A DNA stretch of 64,000 nt, taken from Azohydromonas sediminis. GTDB taxonomy: Bacteria > Pseudomonadota > Gammaproteobacteria > Burkholderiales > Burkholderiaceae_C. A program made the translations under genes and the position numbers. The first letter of the stretch is position 1, and each line of letters starts with the position of its first letter. The stretch covers positions 62,001 through 126,000 of the forward strand of contig NZ_QOAZ01000007.1 of assembly GCF_003574675.1 (NCBI RefSeq), in the 5' to 3' direction. The notes under the pieces are model-generated. The model did not search any database and was not told where the DNA came from. It worked only from the letters and a program-made list of their open reading frames with translations. This document shows, piece by piece, positions 8,126 through 16,756 of this stretch.

Positions 8126-9865
8126 TCACTTCATCAGCTTGAAGACCCACACCATGCCGCCCTGCTCGAGGTAGTTGACCTTCTTGGCCACGTCGCCACC
8201 CCACAGCGGCACCGCGCCGCCCCAGCCGGAGACGACGGCGATGTACTGCTCGCCCTTGTCTTCCCACGTCACCGGCGGCGCGACGACGCCCGAGCCGGTC
8301 TGGTACTGCCACAGCACCTTGCCGGTCTTGGCATCCGCAGCCTTCAGGTAGCCCTCGGGCGTGCCCCAGAACACGAGGTCGCCGCCGGTGGCCAGCACGC
8401 CGCCCCACAGCGGGGCCTCGTTCTTGACCTCCCAGACGATCTTGCCGGTCTTCGGGTCGATCGCACGCAGCGCGCCGATGTAGTCGTCGTTGATCGTCTT
8501 GATCGTGAAGCCGGCGCCGAGGTAGGCCGCCCCCTTCTTGTAGGTGATCGGCTCGTTCCAGATCTCCATGCCCCACTCGTTGGACGGCACGTAGAACAGC
8601 TTCGTGTCGGGGCTGTACGCCATCGGCATCTGGTTCTTGCCGCCGAGGAAGCTCGGCGCGGCGAACACGACGCTGCCCTTCTTGCCGTCGGCGCTCGCGG
8701 TCGGGTCGCCGGGGCGGTTCTCGGGCACGTAGTTCGGGCGCCCGGTCTTGAGGTCGATGCCGGTGGCCCAGGTGACCTTCTTGACGAACGGGAACGCGTT
8801 GACGAGCTCGCCGGTGCGCGCATCGTTGACGTAGAAGAAGCCGTTGCGGTCGGCCTTGGCGCCGAGGATGCGGTTGCCGTCGTCGAACGTCACGAACTCG
8901 TTGACACCGTCGAAGTCCCAGCCGTCGTTGGGCGTGTTCTGGTAGTGCCACTTGATCTGGCCGGTCTTGACGTCGATGGCCACCGTCGAGCACGAGTACA
9001 GGTTGTCGCCCTTGCGCAGGTGGCTGTTCCACGGTGCGGGGTTGCCGGTGCCGAAGTACGCCAGGCCGGTGCGCGGGTCGTAGGTGCCGCCGAGCCAGGT
9101 CGCGGCGCCGCCCGTCTTCCACAGGTCGCCCGGCCAGGTCTTGCCGGGGGTGCCCGAGACGCCGTTCTCGATCGCCTTGCCGTCCTTGTCGTAGCGGTAG
9201 CCCATGTGGCCTTCGACGACCGGGCGCACCCACACCTTCTCGCCCGTCTTCGGGTTGCGCGCCTCGACGCGGCCGACGACGCCGAACTCGCCGCCCGAGA
9301 CGCCCGTCAGCAGCAGCCCGTCGGCGATCAGCGGCGCGGCGGTGTAGCTGTAACCGGCGCTGTAGTCGTCGATCTTCTCCTTCCAGACGACGTCGCCGGT
9401 CTTGCGGTCGAGTGCGACGAGCTGCGCATCGAGCGTGCCGAAGATCACGAGGTTGTCGTACAGCGCCGCGCCGCGGTTGATGACGTCGCAGCACGGCATG
9501 ATGCCTTCGGGCAGCCGGTGCTCGTACTTCCACAGCCGCTTGCCGGTCTTGACGTCGAGCGCGTAGATGCGCGAGTACGACGCGGTGACGTACATCACGC
9601 CGTCGTGGATCAGCGGCTGCGACTGCTGGCCGCGCTGCTTCTCGCCGCCGAACGAGTACGACCACATCGGCACCAGGCGCGCGACGTTGCTGCTGTTGAT
9701 CGTCTTCAGCGGCGAGTAGCGCTGGCCCTGGGTGCCGATGCCCCAGCTCAGCACGTCGCTCGTCGTCTTCGCGTCGTCGCGGATCATCTGATCCGTGACC
9801 GTCGCATGGGCCGCCAGCGAGGCCATCGCGGCACCCACCAGCAGGGTCGTCAGCTTCATTCGCAT
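8126..9865 (-). CDS. exaF: PQQ-dependent alcohol dehydrogenase with lanthanide-type active site
   Basis: This 579-residue periplasmic quinoprotein has a signal peptide ending about residue 22 (AAHA) and repeated beta-propeller blades with the tryptophan-docking spacing ([32 protein letters not shown]). Cys125-Cys126 (MPCCD) form the vicinal disulfide over PQQ. The catalytic aspartate is D317 in WDFDG, and D319, two residues later, is the extra aspartate that coordinates lanthanide ions in XoxF, ExaF and PedH and is absent from calcium enzymes. There is no C-terminal haem domain, so electrons should go to a separate cytochrome such as the PedF-like protein. The ATG at 9865 has a GGAGGAGA ribosome-binding site and follows a sigma-54 promoter. 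The gene symbol reflects the ExaF/PedH-like signature; substrate range is not known. Confidence 0.88.
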   Translation of the reverse strand: MRMKLTTLLVGAAMASLAAHATVTDQMIRDDAKTTSDVLSWGIGTQGQRYSPLKTINSSNVARLVPMWSYSFGGEKQRGQQSQPLIHDGVMYVTASYSRIYALDVKTGKRLWKYEHRLPEGIMPCCDVINRGAALYDNLVIFGTLDAQLVALDRKTGDVVWKEKIDDYSAGYSYTAAPLIADGLLLTGVSGGEFGVVGRVEARNPKTGEKVWVRPVVEGHMGYRYDKDGKAIENGVSGTPGKTWPGDLWKTGGAATWLGGTYDPRTGLAYFGTGNPAPWNSHLRKGDNLYSCSTVAIDVKTGQIKWHYQNTPNDGWDFDGVNEFVTFDDGNRILGAKADRNGFFYVNDARTGELVNAFPFVKKVTWATGIDLKTGRPNYVPENRPGDPTASADGKKGSVVFAAPSFLGGKNQMPMAYSPDTKLFYVPSNEWGMEIWNEPITYKKGAAYLGAGFTIKTINDDYIGALRAIDPKTGKIVWEVKNEAPLWGGVLATGGDLVFWGTPEGYLKAADAKTGKVLWQYQTGSGVVAPPVTWEDKGEQYIAVVSGWGGAVPLWGGDVAKKVNYLEQGGMVWVFKLMK

Positions 9866-9931
9866 CGATCTCTCCTCCAGGTCACACCAATCAGCGTCGG
9901 CGCCACCATCGCCACCGAACGTGCTGCTCAC

Positions 9932-9947
9932 GGCAATCCGCGTGCCA
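9932..9947 (-). promoter_or_regulatory. Sigma-54 (-24/-12) promoter of the alcohol dehydrogenase
   Basis: The minus strand reads TGGCACGCGGATTGCC, a near-perfect -24/-12 promoter with GG and GC 10 bases apart. The transcript would start near 9921, about 55 bases before the ATG. A TGT-N11-ACA dyad lies 54 bases upstream of the -24 box. Confidence 0.88.
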
Positions 9948-9976
9948 GCGCCGCCAGCCACGTCGAACGCCCCGGA

Positions 9977-9996
9977 CTTGCGGGGTTACCCGCAAG
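9977..9996. repeat. Perfect 8-bp inverted repeat between dehydrogenase promoter and enhancer dyad
   Basis: CTTGCGGG is mirrored by CCCGCAAG around the loop GTTA. It lies between the -24 box and the upstream dyad of the dehydrogenase promoter, and also about 43 bases downstream of the zinc hydrolase stop codon on the minus strand. There is no T-run, so either a weak terminator stem or a second regulator site is possible. Confidence 0.5.
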
Positions 9997-10000
9997 GCGG

Positions 10001-10017
10001 TGTTCCACCGTTGCACA
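10001..10017. promoter_or_regulatory. 17-bp dyad, candidate enhancer site of the alcohol dehydrogenase promoter
   Basis: TGTTCCACCGTTGCACA shares the TGTTCCAC half and the TGT-N11-ACA layout with the element at 795-811. It sits about 80 to 96 bases upstream of the predicted transcript start, a normal enhancer distance for a sigma-54 activator. Confidence 0.5.
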
Positions 10018-10038
10018 GCGCAGCGACGTGAACACCGC

Positions 10039-11004
10039 TCAGCGCGACGCCCCGCCCTGCAACACCGCGCGCTCGTGGCCGGGGTACAGGTGGGTGACGT
10101 TGCGCAAGTATTCGGTGCCGAACGCGGCCCAGCCGCGGAACTCGGCCGGCACCGGCGCAGCGAGCACGTCGGTGAGGTCGTCGCCCGCCGCCGCCGCGCG
10201 CGCCAGGTGCTGGTCGAGCCAGGTCAGGTAGCGCCGCGTCTGCTCGATGCCCAGCGCGTCGTCGCGCACCGGGCCGTGGCTCGGCACCAGCATGCGCCAG
10301 CGCTGTGCGGGCAGCGCGGCCAGACTCGCGAGCCAGCGGTCGATGCGCGCGTGCGGCGTCGTCGGGATGCGGTCGACGAACACGAGACCGCCGACGAATG
10401 CCACGCCGCTCGCACGGTCGACGAGCACGAGGTCGCTGTCGGTGTGGCCGGCCAGTTCGATCAGCTCGAACTCGCGTGCACCGACGCGCCACGTGCCGGC
10501 AGCCACCGACGCGTTGGGCAGCAGCACCTCGGTGCCCTTCATCCAGTCGCCGCAGAGGCGGTACAGGTTGTCCTCGTAGGCCTTGCCCTCGCGCGCCATC
10601 CCCTCGCGGGTGGCCGCCGTCGCGCGCCGCGGCACGTCGGCGAACGCCTGGTTGCCCAGGAAGTAGTCGGGGTGCAGGTTGAGGTGGATCACCTCGACCA
10701 CCGGCTCGGTCGTCGTGCGTGCGATCAGCGCGCGCAGCTGCTCGCCGTAGCGGCGGCTCGGGCCCGTGTTGACGACGACGACGCCGGCGCCGGTGACGAT
10801 GAACCCGGTGTTGATGATGTTGCAGCCGTTGGCGCGCGAGAAGTCGTCGTTGTCGCCTTCGACGACGTAGACGCCGGGGGCGAGCGCGCGCGCCTGCAGC
10901 CGGTAGTCGAGCGTCTTCTCGTCGGCGCGCGGCCCGCCGGCCAGGGCCGACGCGGCCGCCAGCAGCAGGCCCAGCACCAGTGCCGAAATCGTCGTCCGCG
11001 TCAT
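10039..11004 (-). CDS. Quinoprotein relay system zinc metallohydrolase (metallo-beta-lactamase fold)
   Basis: This 321-residue protein has a signal peptide (cut near SALAGG) and a metallo-beta-lactamase-like domain with HLNLHPDYFLGN in place of the usual HxHxDH, a later GHTDSDLVL segment, and PSHGPVRDD. It matches the SoxH-related group called quinoprotein relay system zinc metallohydrolase 1, found beside PQQ alcohol dehydrogenases. Its substrate is unknown. Its ATG overlaps the stop of the SoxYZ-like gene (ATGA), so the two are cotranscribed. The pair lies immediately upstream of the dehydrogenase on the same strand but is separated from it by that gene's own sigma-54 promoter. Confidence 0.78.
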   Translation of the reverse strand: MTRTTISALVLGLLLAAASALAGGPRADEKTLDYRLQARALAPGVYVVEGDNDDFSRANGCNIINTGFIVTGAGVVVVNTGPSRRYGEQLRALIARTTTEPVVEVIHLNLHPDYFLGNQAFADVPRRATAATREGMAREGKAYEDNLYRLCGDWMKGTEVLLPNASVAAGTWRVGAREFELIELAGHTDSDLVLVDRASGVAFVGGLVFVDRIPTTPHARIDRWLASLAALPAQRWRMLVPSHGPVRDDALGIEQTRRYLTWLDQHLARAAAAGDDLTDVLAAPVPAEFRGWAAFGTEYLRNVTHLYPGHERAVLQGGASR

Positions 11005-11828
11005 GGCGACGGCACGCGCGACTGGATCCGATTGCCGCCGTTGTCGCTGCCGACGACGCGCACGCCGCCCTTGGGCGGCACCGGGAAGTCGAATGAGAAC
11101 ACCGGGTTCTCGCTGACCGGCTCGAAAGTGGCCAGCCGTGCGAGCTCGCGGTCGTCGCCGTCGCGCACCGACAGCCGGTTGACGTAGAACGCCGGGATGC
11201 CGCCGACGAGGCCGGTGTCCATCGGGTGCATCACCTGCAGCCGCAGCCGCGCCGCGGCGTCGCCCACCGGGCTCGACGCGAACATGCGCGCGTGCACCTG
11301 GCCGAGCGTGCGTACCCAGCTGCCGTCGTTGCGCGTGACGCCCGACACCGTGCAGCCGCCGCCGCTCGAATCGACCCAGGTGCCGCCGACGTGCCACACG
11401 CCGTCCTTCGTGCGCACCGCGGCGCGCACCGGCGACGCCTGTTCGAGCTTGAAGCGAAACGAGATCGCCGGCAGCGCCTGCAGCGGCCAGTAGTCGAGCA
11501 CCTTGCGGATCGGGTTGCGGTCGACGACGACGGTGATCTGCTCGACGTCGCGCAGGTCGGTGCGCACGCTGATCGGCACGTTCATCGGGTCCTCGGCGAA
11601 CTTCGGCCCGCTCACCTTGACCCGGTCGTCGAACTGCACGCGGGCGTCCTTGCCGAGGAACTCGCGGCGCATGTCGGGCCATGGATGCGACTTGAACGGG
11701 TCGCCCTCGAACGGGTCGGGCGCCGCGAGCGCAGGCGCCAGCAGCGGCAGCGCGCCGGTCGCACCGAAGCCGGCCAGCCGGCGCAGCCATCGGCGGCGGT
11801 CTTCGAGGTTCGGGCGTGAGGGGTTCAT
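11001..11828 (-). CDS. Quinoprotein-associated SoxYZ-like carrier protein
   Basis: This 275-residue protein has a twin-arginine-like, arginine-rich start (RRWLRRLAGFGATGALPLL) and a signal peptide ending ALAAP. It fuses a SoxY-like half to a SoxZ-like half. The SoxY half ends in SSGGGCTVSG, where the cysteine corresponds to the swinging-arm cysteine that carries sulfur intermediates in SoxY. The C-terminal SoxZ half contains HPMDTG. Fused SoxYZ proteins beside PQQ dehydrogenases form a known subgroup whose cargo is not established. No other sulfur-oxidation (sox) genes are present in the window, so thiosulfate oxidation is unlikely to be its role here. The start ATG is 122 bases from a divergent methyltransferase gene. 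Confidence 0.8.
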   Translation of the reverse strand: MNPSRPNLEDRRRWLRRLAGFGATGALPLLAPALAAPDPFEGDPFKSHPWPDMRREFLGKDARVQFDDRVKVSGPKFAEDPMNVPISVRTDLRDVEQITVVVDRNPIRKVLDYWPLQALPAISFRFKLEQASPVRAAVRTKDGVWHVGGTWVDSSGGGCTVSGVTRNDGSWVRTLGQVHARMFASSPVGDAAARLRLQVMHPMDTGLVGGIPAFYVNRLSVRDGDDRELARLATFEPVSENPVFSFDFPVPPKGGVRVVGSDNGGNRIQSRVPSP

Positions 11829-11949
11829 GCCGCAGGGGTCGTGGTCGGCACGACAATCGAACGTGGCGAGCTGCCGATTTCAGGGCCTGCGCCACGGCCG
11901 GCCAAGCCCGTGGATACCCGGCGCGGCTGCGCCAACTTGGATCAATTCC

Positions 11950-12864
11950 GTGTCCGAACGCCACGCCCGCCCGCAAACCCCCGTTCAGCAACCACTGCCG
12001 GTGTCCGGCGCGCCGACGGCCCCGCGGCACGCGGCGTGGCGTGCCGCGCTGCTCGCCGGCGCGCTGCTGACCGCAGCGCTGCTCGCCCGCCCGGCGGCCG
12101 CCGACACCGACGTGCCGTTCGTCGTAACGCCCGACAACGTCACGCTGGCGATGCTCGAACTCGCCGGCGTGCGCCGCGGCGACCACGTGATCGACCTCGG
12201 CTCGGGCGACGGGCGCATCGTGATCCTCGCCGCGCGCCGCTTCGGCGCCACCGGCCTGGGCGTCGAGATCGTCGACGACCTCGTGCAGCGCAGCCGCCGC
12301 AGCGCGGTGCTCGCCGGCGTCGCCGACCGCGTCGAGTTCCGCACCGAGGACCTGTTCACGACCGACCTGTCGCGTGCGACGGTGGTCACGATGTACCTGC
12401 TGCCCGAGGTCAACCTGCAGCTGCGCCCGCGGCTGCTCGCGCTCGCGCCGGGCACGCGCATCGTCTCGCACGACTACGACCTCGGCGACTGGCGCCCCGA
12501 CCGCAGCGTCGTCGACGCCCCCGACAAGCCCGTCGGGCGCGACAGGCGCAGCACGCTGCACCTGTGGGTCGTGCCGGCGCGCGTCGCGGGCCGCTGGTGC
12601 GGGCGCGGCGCGGCGGCCGGGCGCACGCTGGTGCTGCTGCAGCAGCACCAGCACGTCGACGCGCGGCTCGACGACCGCGGGCTAGCCGGCCGCGTCGACG
12701 GCACCCACCTCGCGCTGGCGGCGCGCGACGAGGGCGCGCTGTGGGTGCGTGCCGCCAGCGCCGCGGCTGCGGCGGCGCCGGCCAGCACGCTGACGGTGGA
12801 GGTCGCCTCGGGACGCTGGGCCCCGCTGGCCGGCGCGCGCTTCGAGCGCTGCGCGGGCGGCTGA
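11950..12864 (+). CDS. SAM-dependent methyltransferase-fold protein with N-terminal export signal
   Basis: The 304-residue product (GTG start; an alternative GTG is at 12001) has a hydrophobic, signal-peptide-like segment ending ARPAAADTDVPF. It is followed by a class I methyltransferase fold with the SAM motif DLGSGDGRIVI, then GLGVEI and SHDYDLGDW. The remaining 100 residues are not assigned. This family, with VPFVVTPDNVTLAMLELAG after the signal, occurs in other betaproteobacteria. An exported SAM-binding protein is odd, because SAM is not expected in the periplasm. The segment may instead be a membrane anchor. It is transcribed away from the SoxYZ-like gene. Confidence 0.65.
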   Translation: MSERHARPQTPVQQPLPVSGAPTAPRHAAWRAALLAGALLTAALLARPAAADTDVPFVVTPDNVTLAMLELAGVRRGDHVIDLGSGDGRIVILAARRFGATGLGVEIVDDLVQRSRRSAVLAGVADRVEFRTEDLFTTDLSRATVVTMYLLPEVNLQLRPRLLALAPGTRIVSHDYDLGDWRPDRSVVDAPDKPVGRDRRSTLHLWVVPARVAGRWCGRGAAAGRTLVLLQQHQHVDARLDDRGLAGRVDGTHLALAARDEGALWVRAASAAAAAAPASTLTVEVASGRWAPLAGARFERCAGG

Positions 12865-12868
12865 ACGC

Positions 12869-13822
12869 TCAGGCCGGCAAGGCCGGTGCGCGCCGCACGC
12901 GCTGCACCGCCGAGACGACGAGCAGCACGACGGCCCCGACGACGACGCCGACCAGCGCATCGAACAGCGTCGGCAGCAGCGCCGCCAGCCACGACAGCGC
13001 CGCACCCGGCGCCAGCGCGGCGAGCGAAGCCACCGCGTGATGCAGCGCCGGCACGCCGTGCACGACGATGCCGCCGCCGACGAGGAACATCGCGACGGTG
13101 CCGGCCACCGACAGCGCCTTCATCAGCCACGGTGCCGCGCGCAGGATGCCGCGGCCGAGCGCCCGCCGCGCGGCGGCGCGCTCGCCCTCGAGGCGGCTGA
13201 GGTACAGCCCGAGGTCGTCGAGCTTGACGACGCCGGCGACGAAGCCGTAGACGCCCACCGTCATCAGCAGCGCGACGGCCACCAGCACCGCGACCTGCGT
13301 CGCGAACGGCGACGCGGCCACCGCCCCCAGCGTGATCGCGATGATCTCGGCCGACAGCACGAGGTCGGTGCGCACGGCGCCGCGGATCTTGTCGCGCTCG
13401 AGCTGCACGAGGTCGACCTGCGGGTCGGCCAGCGCCTGCAGGCGCTCGGCCCGCAGCCCGGCGTCGGCCGCGTCCGCCGCGTCGGGGCCGCGCCACGCGT
13501 GCCACAGCTTCTCGGCCCCCTCGTAGCACAGGAACGCGCCACCGACCATCAGCAGCGGCGTCACGGCCCACGGCGCGAGCGCGCTGATGGCCAGTGCCGC
13601 CGGCACGAGGATGGCCTTGTTGACGAGCGAGCCGCGCGCCACCGCCTACACCACCGGCAACTCCCGGTCGGCGCGCACGCCGCTGACCTGCTGCGCGTTG
13701 AGCGCCAGGTCGTCGCCGAGCACGCCGGCGGTCTTCTTCGTCGCGACCTTGGTCATCGTCGCGACGTCGTCGAGCACGCTGGCGACGTCGTCGAGCAAGG
13801 CGAGCAGGCTGGCGGCAGGCAT
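12869..13822 (-). pseudogene. DUF808 (YedI-like) membrane protein gene interrupted by an amber codon
   Basis: Two abutting reading frames in the same phase together make one DUF808 protein of about 317 residues. The first part (13822-13646) ends RADRELPVV, then TAG, and the second continues AVARGSLVNKAILVPAALAI. Family members have a tryptophan at this point, so a single TGG to TAG change (minus-strand codon at 13648-13646) explains the break. No insertion or shift is present. The downstream part keeps the transmembrane helices and the conserved DKIRGAVRTDLVLSAEII stretch. DUF808 proteins are inner-membrane proteins of unknown function. The lesion could be real, a sequencing error or suppressed. 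The ATG at 13822 begins [20 protein letters not shown], the usual family start. Confidence 0.8.
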
Positions 13823-13897
13823 CGGGCGCTCGGGGGTGGCGGCAGCGATTGTCGTCGCCCGCTGGCCGCGGCACGGCCGGCGTCCTATGCTCGCGCG

Positions 13898-14530
13898 ATG
13901 GACCCTGCTGCCGTCCCCGACGCCCGCCGCCACAGCCCCGCGGCCGAGCGCAACCGCGAGCCGATCCTCGCGGTGCTGCGGCGCGTGCTGCCGCCGCGCG
14001 GCGTCGCGCTCGAGATCGCCAGCGGCACCGGCCAGCACGCGGCGCACTTCGCCGCCGCGCTGCCGGGCTGGACCTGGCAGCCGAGCGACCCGTCGCCCGA
14101 CGCGCTGGCGTCGATCGCCGCGTGGTGCGCCGGCCTGCCCCACGTGCGGCCGCCGCTGCGCCTGGACGTGCACGACGCCGAGTGGCGCGGCGTGCCGCCG
14201 CGCGTCGACGCCCTCTACGTCGCGAACCTGCTGCACATCGCACCGTGGAGCGCCTGCGCGGCGCTGATGGCCGGTGCCGCGCACCACCTGGCGCCGCAGG
14301 GCCGCCTGATCGTCTACGGGCCGTTCGTCGAGCGCGACGTGCCCACGGCGCCGAGCAACCTCGCGTTCGATGCCGACCTGCGCCAGCGCGACCCGGCGTG
14401 GGGGCTGCGCGCGCTCGACGACGTCGACGCGCAGGCGCGCCGCGCGGGCTTGCGCCGCCGCGAGCGCGTCGCGATGCCGGCGAACAACCTGCTGCTCGTC
14501 TACGAACCCGACACCGGAGAGACGCGATGA
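13898..14530 (+). CDS. DUF938 family SAM-dependent methyltransferase
   Basis: This 210-residue cytoplasmic protein begins with the [17 protein letters not shown] segment typical of DUF938. It has the SAM-binding stretch [20 protein letters not shown], then [14 protein letters not shown] and [15 protein letters not shown]938 proteins are putative class I methyltransferases with no settled substrate. The stop overlaps the ATG of the next gene (ATGA), so it forms an operon with the nitroreductase-like gene. It diverges from the broken DUF808 gene. Confidence 0.8.
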   Translation: MDPAAVPDARRHSPAAERNREPILAVLRRVLPPRGVALEIASGTGQHAAHFAAALPGWTWQPSDPSPDALASIAAWCAGLPHVRPPLRLDVHDAEWRGVPPRVDALYVANLLHIAPWSACAALMAGAAHHLAPQGRLIVYGPFVERDVPTAPSNLAFDADLRQRDPAWGLRALDDVDAQARRAGLRRRERVAMPANNLLLVYEPDTGETR

Positions 14531-15174
14531 CGACGCTGACCAAGCTCGCGCTCGGCCTGATGGGCCAGCTGCGCCCGAGGCCGGCTGCCGGCGACGCCGC
14601 CGCGCAGATCCGCCTGCCGCGCCCGCAGCGCCACGGCGGCATGCCGCTGATGGCCGCGCTCGCGCACCGCCGCTCGTCGCGCGAGTTCGCCGCCACGCCG
14701 CTGCCGCCGCAGGTGCTCGCCGACCTGCTGTGGGCTGCCGATGGCGTCAACCGGCCCGCGAGCGGCGGGCGCACCGCACCGTCGGCGCTCGACGCGCAGG
14801 AGATCGACGTCTACGTCGCGCTGCCGCAGGGCGCGTACCGCTACGACGCGGCCGCGAACACGCTCGAACTCGTCGCCGGCGCCGACCTGCGCCGCGTCAC
14901 CGGCTACCAGGACTTCGTCGACGACGCGCCGCTGGACCTGGTCTACGTCGCCGACCACCGCCGCCAGCGCATGGTGCCGGCCGAGCAGCGCGGCCTGTAC
15001 GCGGCCGCCGCGGCGGGCGCGATCGCGCAGAACGTGTACCTGTTCGCCGCCAGCGCCGGGCTGGCCACCGTGATCCGCGCGTGGATCGACCGCGGCGCAA
15101 TCGCCGACGCGCTCGGCCTCGACCCCGACCAGCAGGTGCTGCTGTCGCAGACCCTCGGGTGGCCGAAGCGCTGA
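14527..15174 (+). CDS. Nitroreductase family protein of the SagB/ThcOx type
   Basis: The 215-residue protein has the flavin-binding signature [20 protein letters not shown] and later [21 protein letters not shown], both typical of SagB-type FMN oxidoreductases. A possible signal or membrane segment is at the N-terminus ([14 protein letters not shown]). Stand-alone members, with no cyclodehydratase nearby as here, are usually annotated as nitroreductases of unknown substrate. Its ATG overlaps the stop of the DUF938 gene. Confidence 0.75.
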   Translation: MTTLTKLALGLMGQLRPRPAAGDAAAQIRLPRPQRHGGMPLMAALAHRRSSREFAATPLPPQVLADLLWAADGVNRPASGGRTAPSALDAQEIDVYVALPQGAYRYDAAANTLELVAGADLRRVTGYQDFVDDAPLDLVYVADHRRQRMVPAEQRGLYAAAAAGAIAQNVYLFAASAGLATVIRAWIDRGAIADALGLDPDQQVLLSQTLGWPKR

Positions 15175-15243
15175 GCCGCACCGGCCGCCGGGTGGGGGTC
15201 GGCCCGATGGACGATGCGGCGCCACGCCCCTACCCTGCCCGGC

Positions 15244-16089
15244 ATGCAGACCGCCCCGTCTTCGCCACCGACCCCGCCGCAGGCGGCGCCCGAACGCGCC
15301 CCGACCGAGGTGCCGGCCCCGCCGCCGCCATCGCCGTCGGCGTTCTCGATCGCGCTGAACCGGCTGCCGCTGTCGGCGCCGGTGCGCTGGCTTGCGCTGG
15401 GCACGCGCGACTTCGCGCGCGCGCCGTTCATCGGCCTGTTCTACGGCGCGTGCTTCATGGTGATGGGCTGGGCGCTGCTGCGCGTGTTCGAGCACGCGCC
15501 GGCATACACGCTGGCGCTGTCGGCCGGCTTCCTGCTGATGGGTCCGTTCCTGTGCCTCGGGCTGTACCAGACCAGCCTGCGGCTCGAGCGCGGCGAGAAG
15601 CCCGACTTCGGCGACTCGCTGCTCGCGTGGCAGACGCGCACCGGCACGCTGGCGATCTTCGGCTTCGTGCTGCTCGTGCTCGAGATGCTGTGGGGGCGCG
15701 CCGCGCTCGTCGTGTTCGCGGTCAGCTTCGACGGCATGCCCGACTTCAAGGGCTCGATCCGCGCGCTGCTCGATCCCGAGAACGTGCAGTTCATCGTCGC
15801 CTACCTCGCGGTCGGCGGCGTCTTCGCCGGGCTGATCTTCGCGGTGAGCGTCGTCGCGATGCCGATGATCCTGCACCGCCAGACCGACGCGATCACCGCG
15901 GGCCTGACCAGCCTGCGGCTCGTGCTGACGCAGCCGCTGGTGATGATCCTCTGGGGTGCCGTGATCACCGTGCTCGTCGTGCTCGCGATGCTGCCGTGGT
16001 TCGTCGGACTGGTCGTGGTCGGTCCCGTCATCGGACACGCCAGCTGGCACGCCTACCGCGCAGCCGTGGCCGATCCGCCGCCGGCGTGA
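15244..16089 (+). CDS. DUF2189 family integral membrane protein
   Basis: This 281-residue protein has a proline-rich cytoplasmic N-terminus and about six hydrophobic helices, with GPFLCLGLYQTSLRLERGEKP and SVVAMPMILHRQTDAITA, conserved in DUF2189. The family is common in proteobacteria, sometimes next to cytochrome oxidase genes, and has no assigned function. The ATG at 15244 is preferred over an earlier in-frame start because the intervening residues look non-coding. It converges with the response regulator gene. Confidence 0.8.
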   Translation: MQTAPSSPPTPPQAAPERAPTEVPAPPPPSPSAFSIALNRLPLSAPVRWLALGTRDFARAPFIGLFYGACFMVMGWALLRVFEHAPAYTLALSAGFLLMGPFLCLGLYQTSLRLERGEKPDFGDSLLAWQTRTGTLAIFGFVLLVLEMLWGRAALVVFAVSFDGMPDFKGSIRALLDPENVQFIVAYLAVGGVFAGLIFAVSVVAMPMILHRQTDAITAGLTSLRLVLTQPLVMILWGAVITVLVVLAMLPWFVGLVVVGPVIGHASWHAYRAAVADPPPA

Positions 16090-16123
16090 CGCACGCCGTG
16101 CGGCCGGTGGCCGGGGCGCGCTC

Positions 16124-16756
16124 TCAATCCACCAGCAGGCCGTGGCGGCGCGCATAGCGCAACAGCTCGACCGCGCTGGACACGCCGAGCTTGGCCCGGA
16201 TCGCACTCTGGTGATTGGCCACCGTCTTCGGGCTCAGGTGCAGCCGCTGCGCAATCTCGGGCAGCGGACAGCCGTCGAGCAGCAGGCGCAGCACGTCCAG
16301 TTCGCGCGCGCCCAGTCGCAGGTGCGGTGCGCCATCGCACGGCACGCCGGCTGCATCTGGCGCGACGTCGGGTGACAGCGCCTGCTGCCCGCGCGCCACG
16401 CGCCGCAGCGCGTCGACCAGCAGCGCCGGTTCGCTCGACTTCGTGACGTAGCCCGCCGCGCCCGCCGCCAGCGCCTGGTGCACCAGCGCCGGCGCGTCGT
16501 GCATCGAGAACACGAGCACGTGCAGCGCCGGCCAGCGCAGCGTCGTGCGCCGCAGCAGGTCCAGCCCGCTGCGCCCGGGCATCGCCAGGTCGAGCACGAG
16601 CACGTCGAGCGCCCCGTCGAGGGCATACAGGCCGGCGTAGGTGGCGTCGGCGTCGGCGAACTCGGCCACGATGGTCATGTCGGACTCGAGTTCGATCAGG
16701 CGGCGGTAGCCGGCGCGCACGATGGCGTGGTCGTCGGCCAGTGCGATGCGCAGCAT
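16124..16756 (-). CDS. NarL/LuxR-type response regulator, MoxX-like
   Basis: This 210-residue protein has an N-terminal receiver with acidic pocket D8-D9, phosphoacceptor D56 (VLVLDLAMPG) and the conserved lysine in YVTKSSEP. A C-terminal LuxR helix-turn-helix follows (ARELDVLRLLLDGCPLPEIA, then SPKTVANHQSAIRAKLGV). Its ATG overlaps the stop of the kinase gene (ATGA), so the two form one operon. The MoxX/FlhR response regulators of this type control PQQ methanol or alcohol dehydrogenases in other bacteria, which suits the neighbouring genes. Targets here are not identified. Confidence 0.85.
   Translation of the reverse strand: MLRIALADDHAIVRAGYRRLIELESDMTIVAEFADADATYAGLYALDGALDVLVLDLAMPGRSGLDLLRRTTLRWPALHVLVFSMHDAPALVHQALAAGAAGYVTKSSEPALLVDALRRVARGQQALSPDVAPDAAGVPCDGAPHLRLGARELDVLRLLLDGCPLPEIAQRLHLSPKTVANHQSAIRAKLGVSSAVELLRYARRHGLLVD

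Noticed and set aside
9977-9996. Inverted repeat as a rho-independent terminator of the zinc hydrolase gene
   Set aside because: No T-run follows the stem on the minus strand, so terminator function is not supported.
11001-11828. SoxYZ-like protein as evidence for thiosulfate oxidation
   Set aside because: No other sox genes are in the window, and the protein belongs to the fused group associated with PQQ dehydrogenases.
14527-15174. SagB-like protein as part of a thiazole/oxazole-modified peptide cluster
   Set aside because: No cyclodehydratase, precursor peptide or transporter gene is adjacent; stand-alone members are common.
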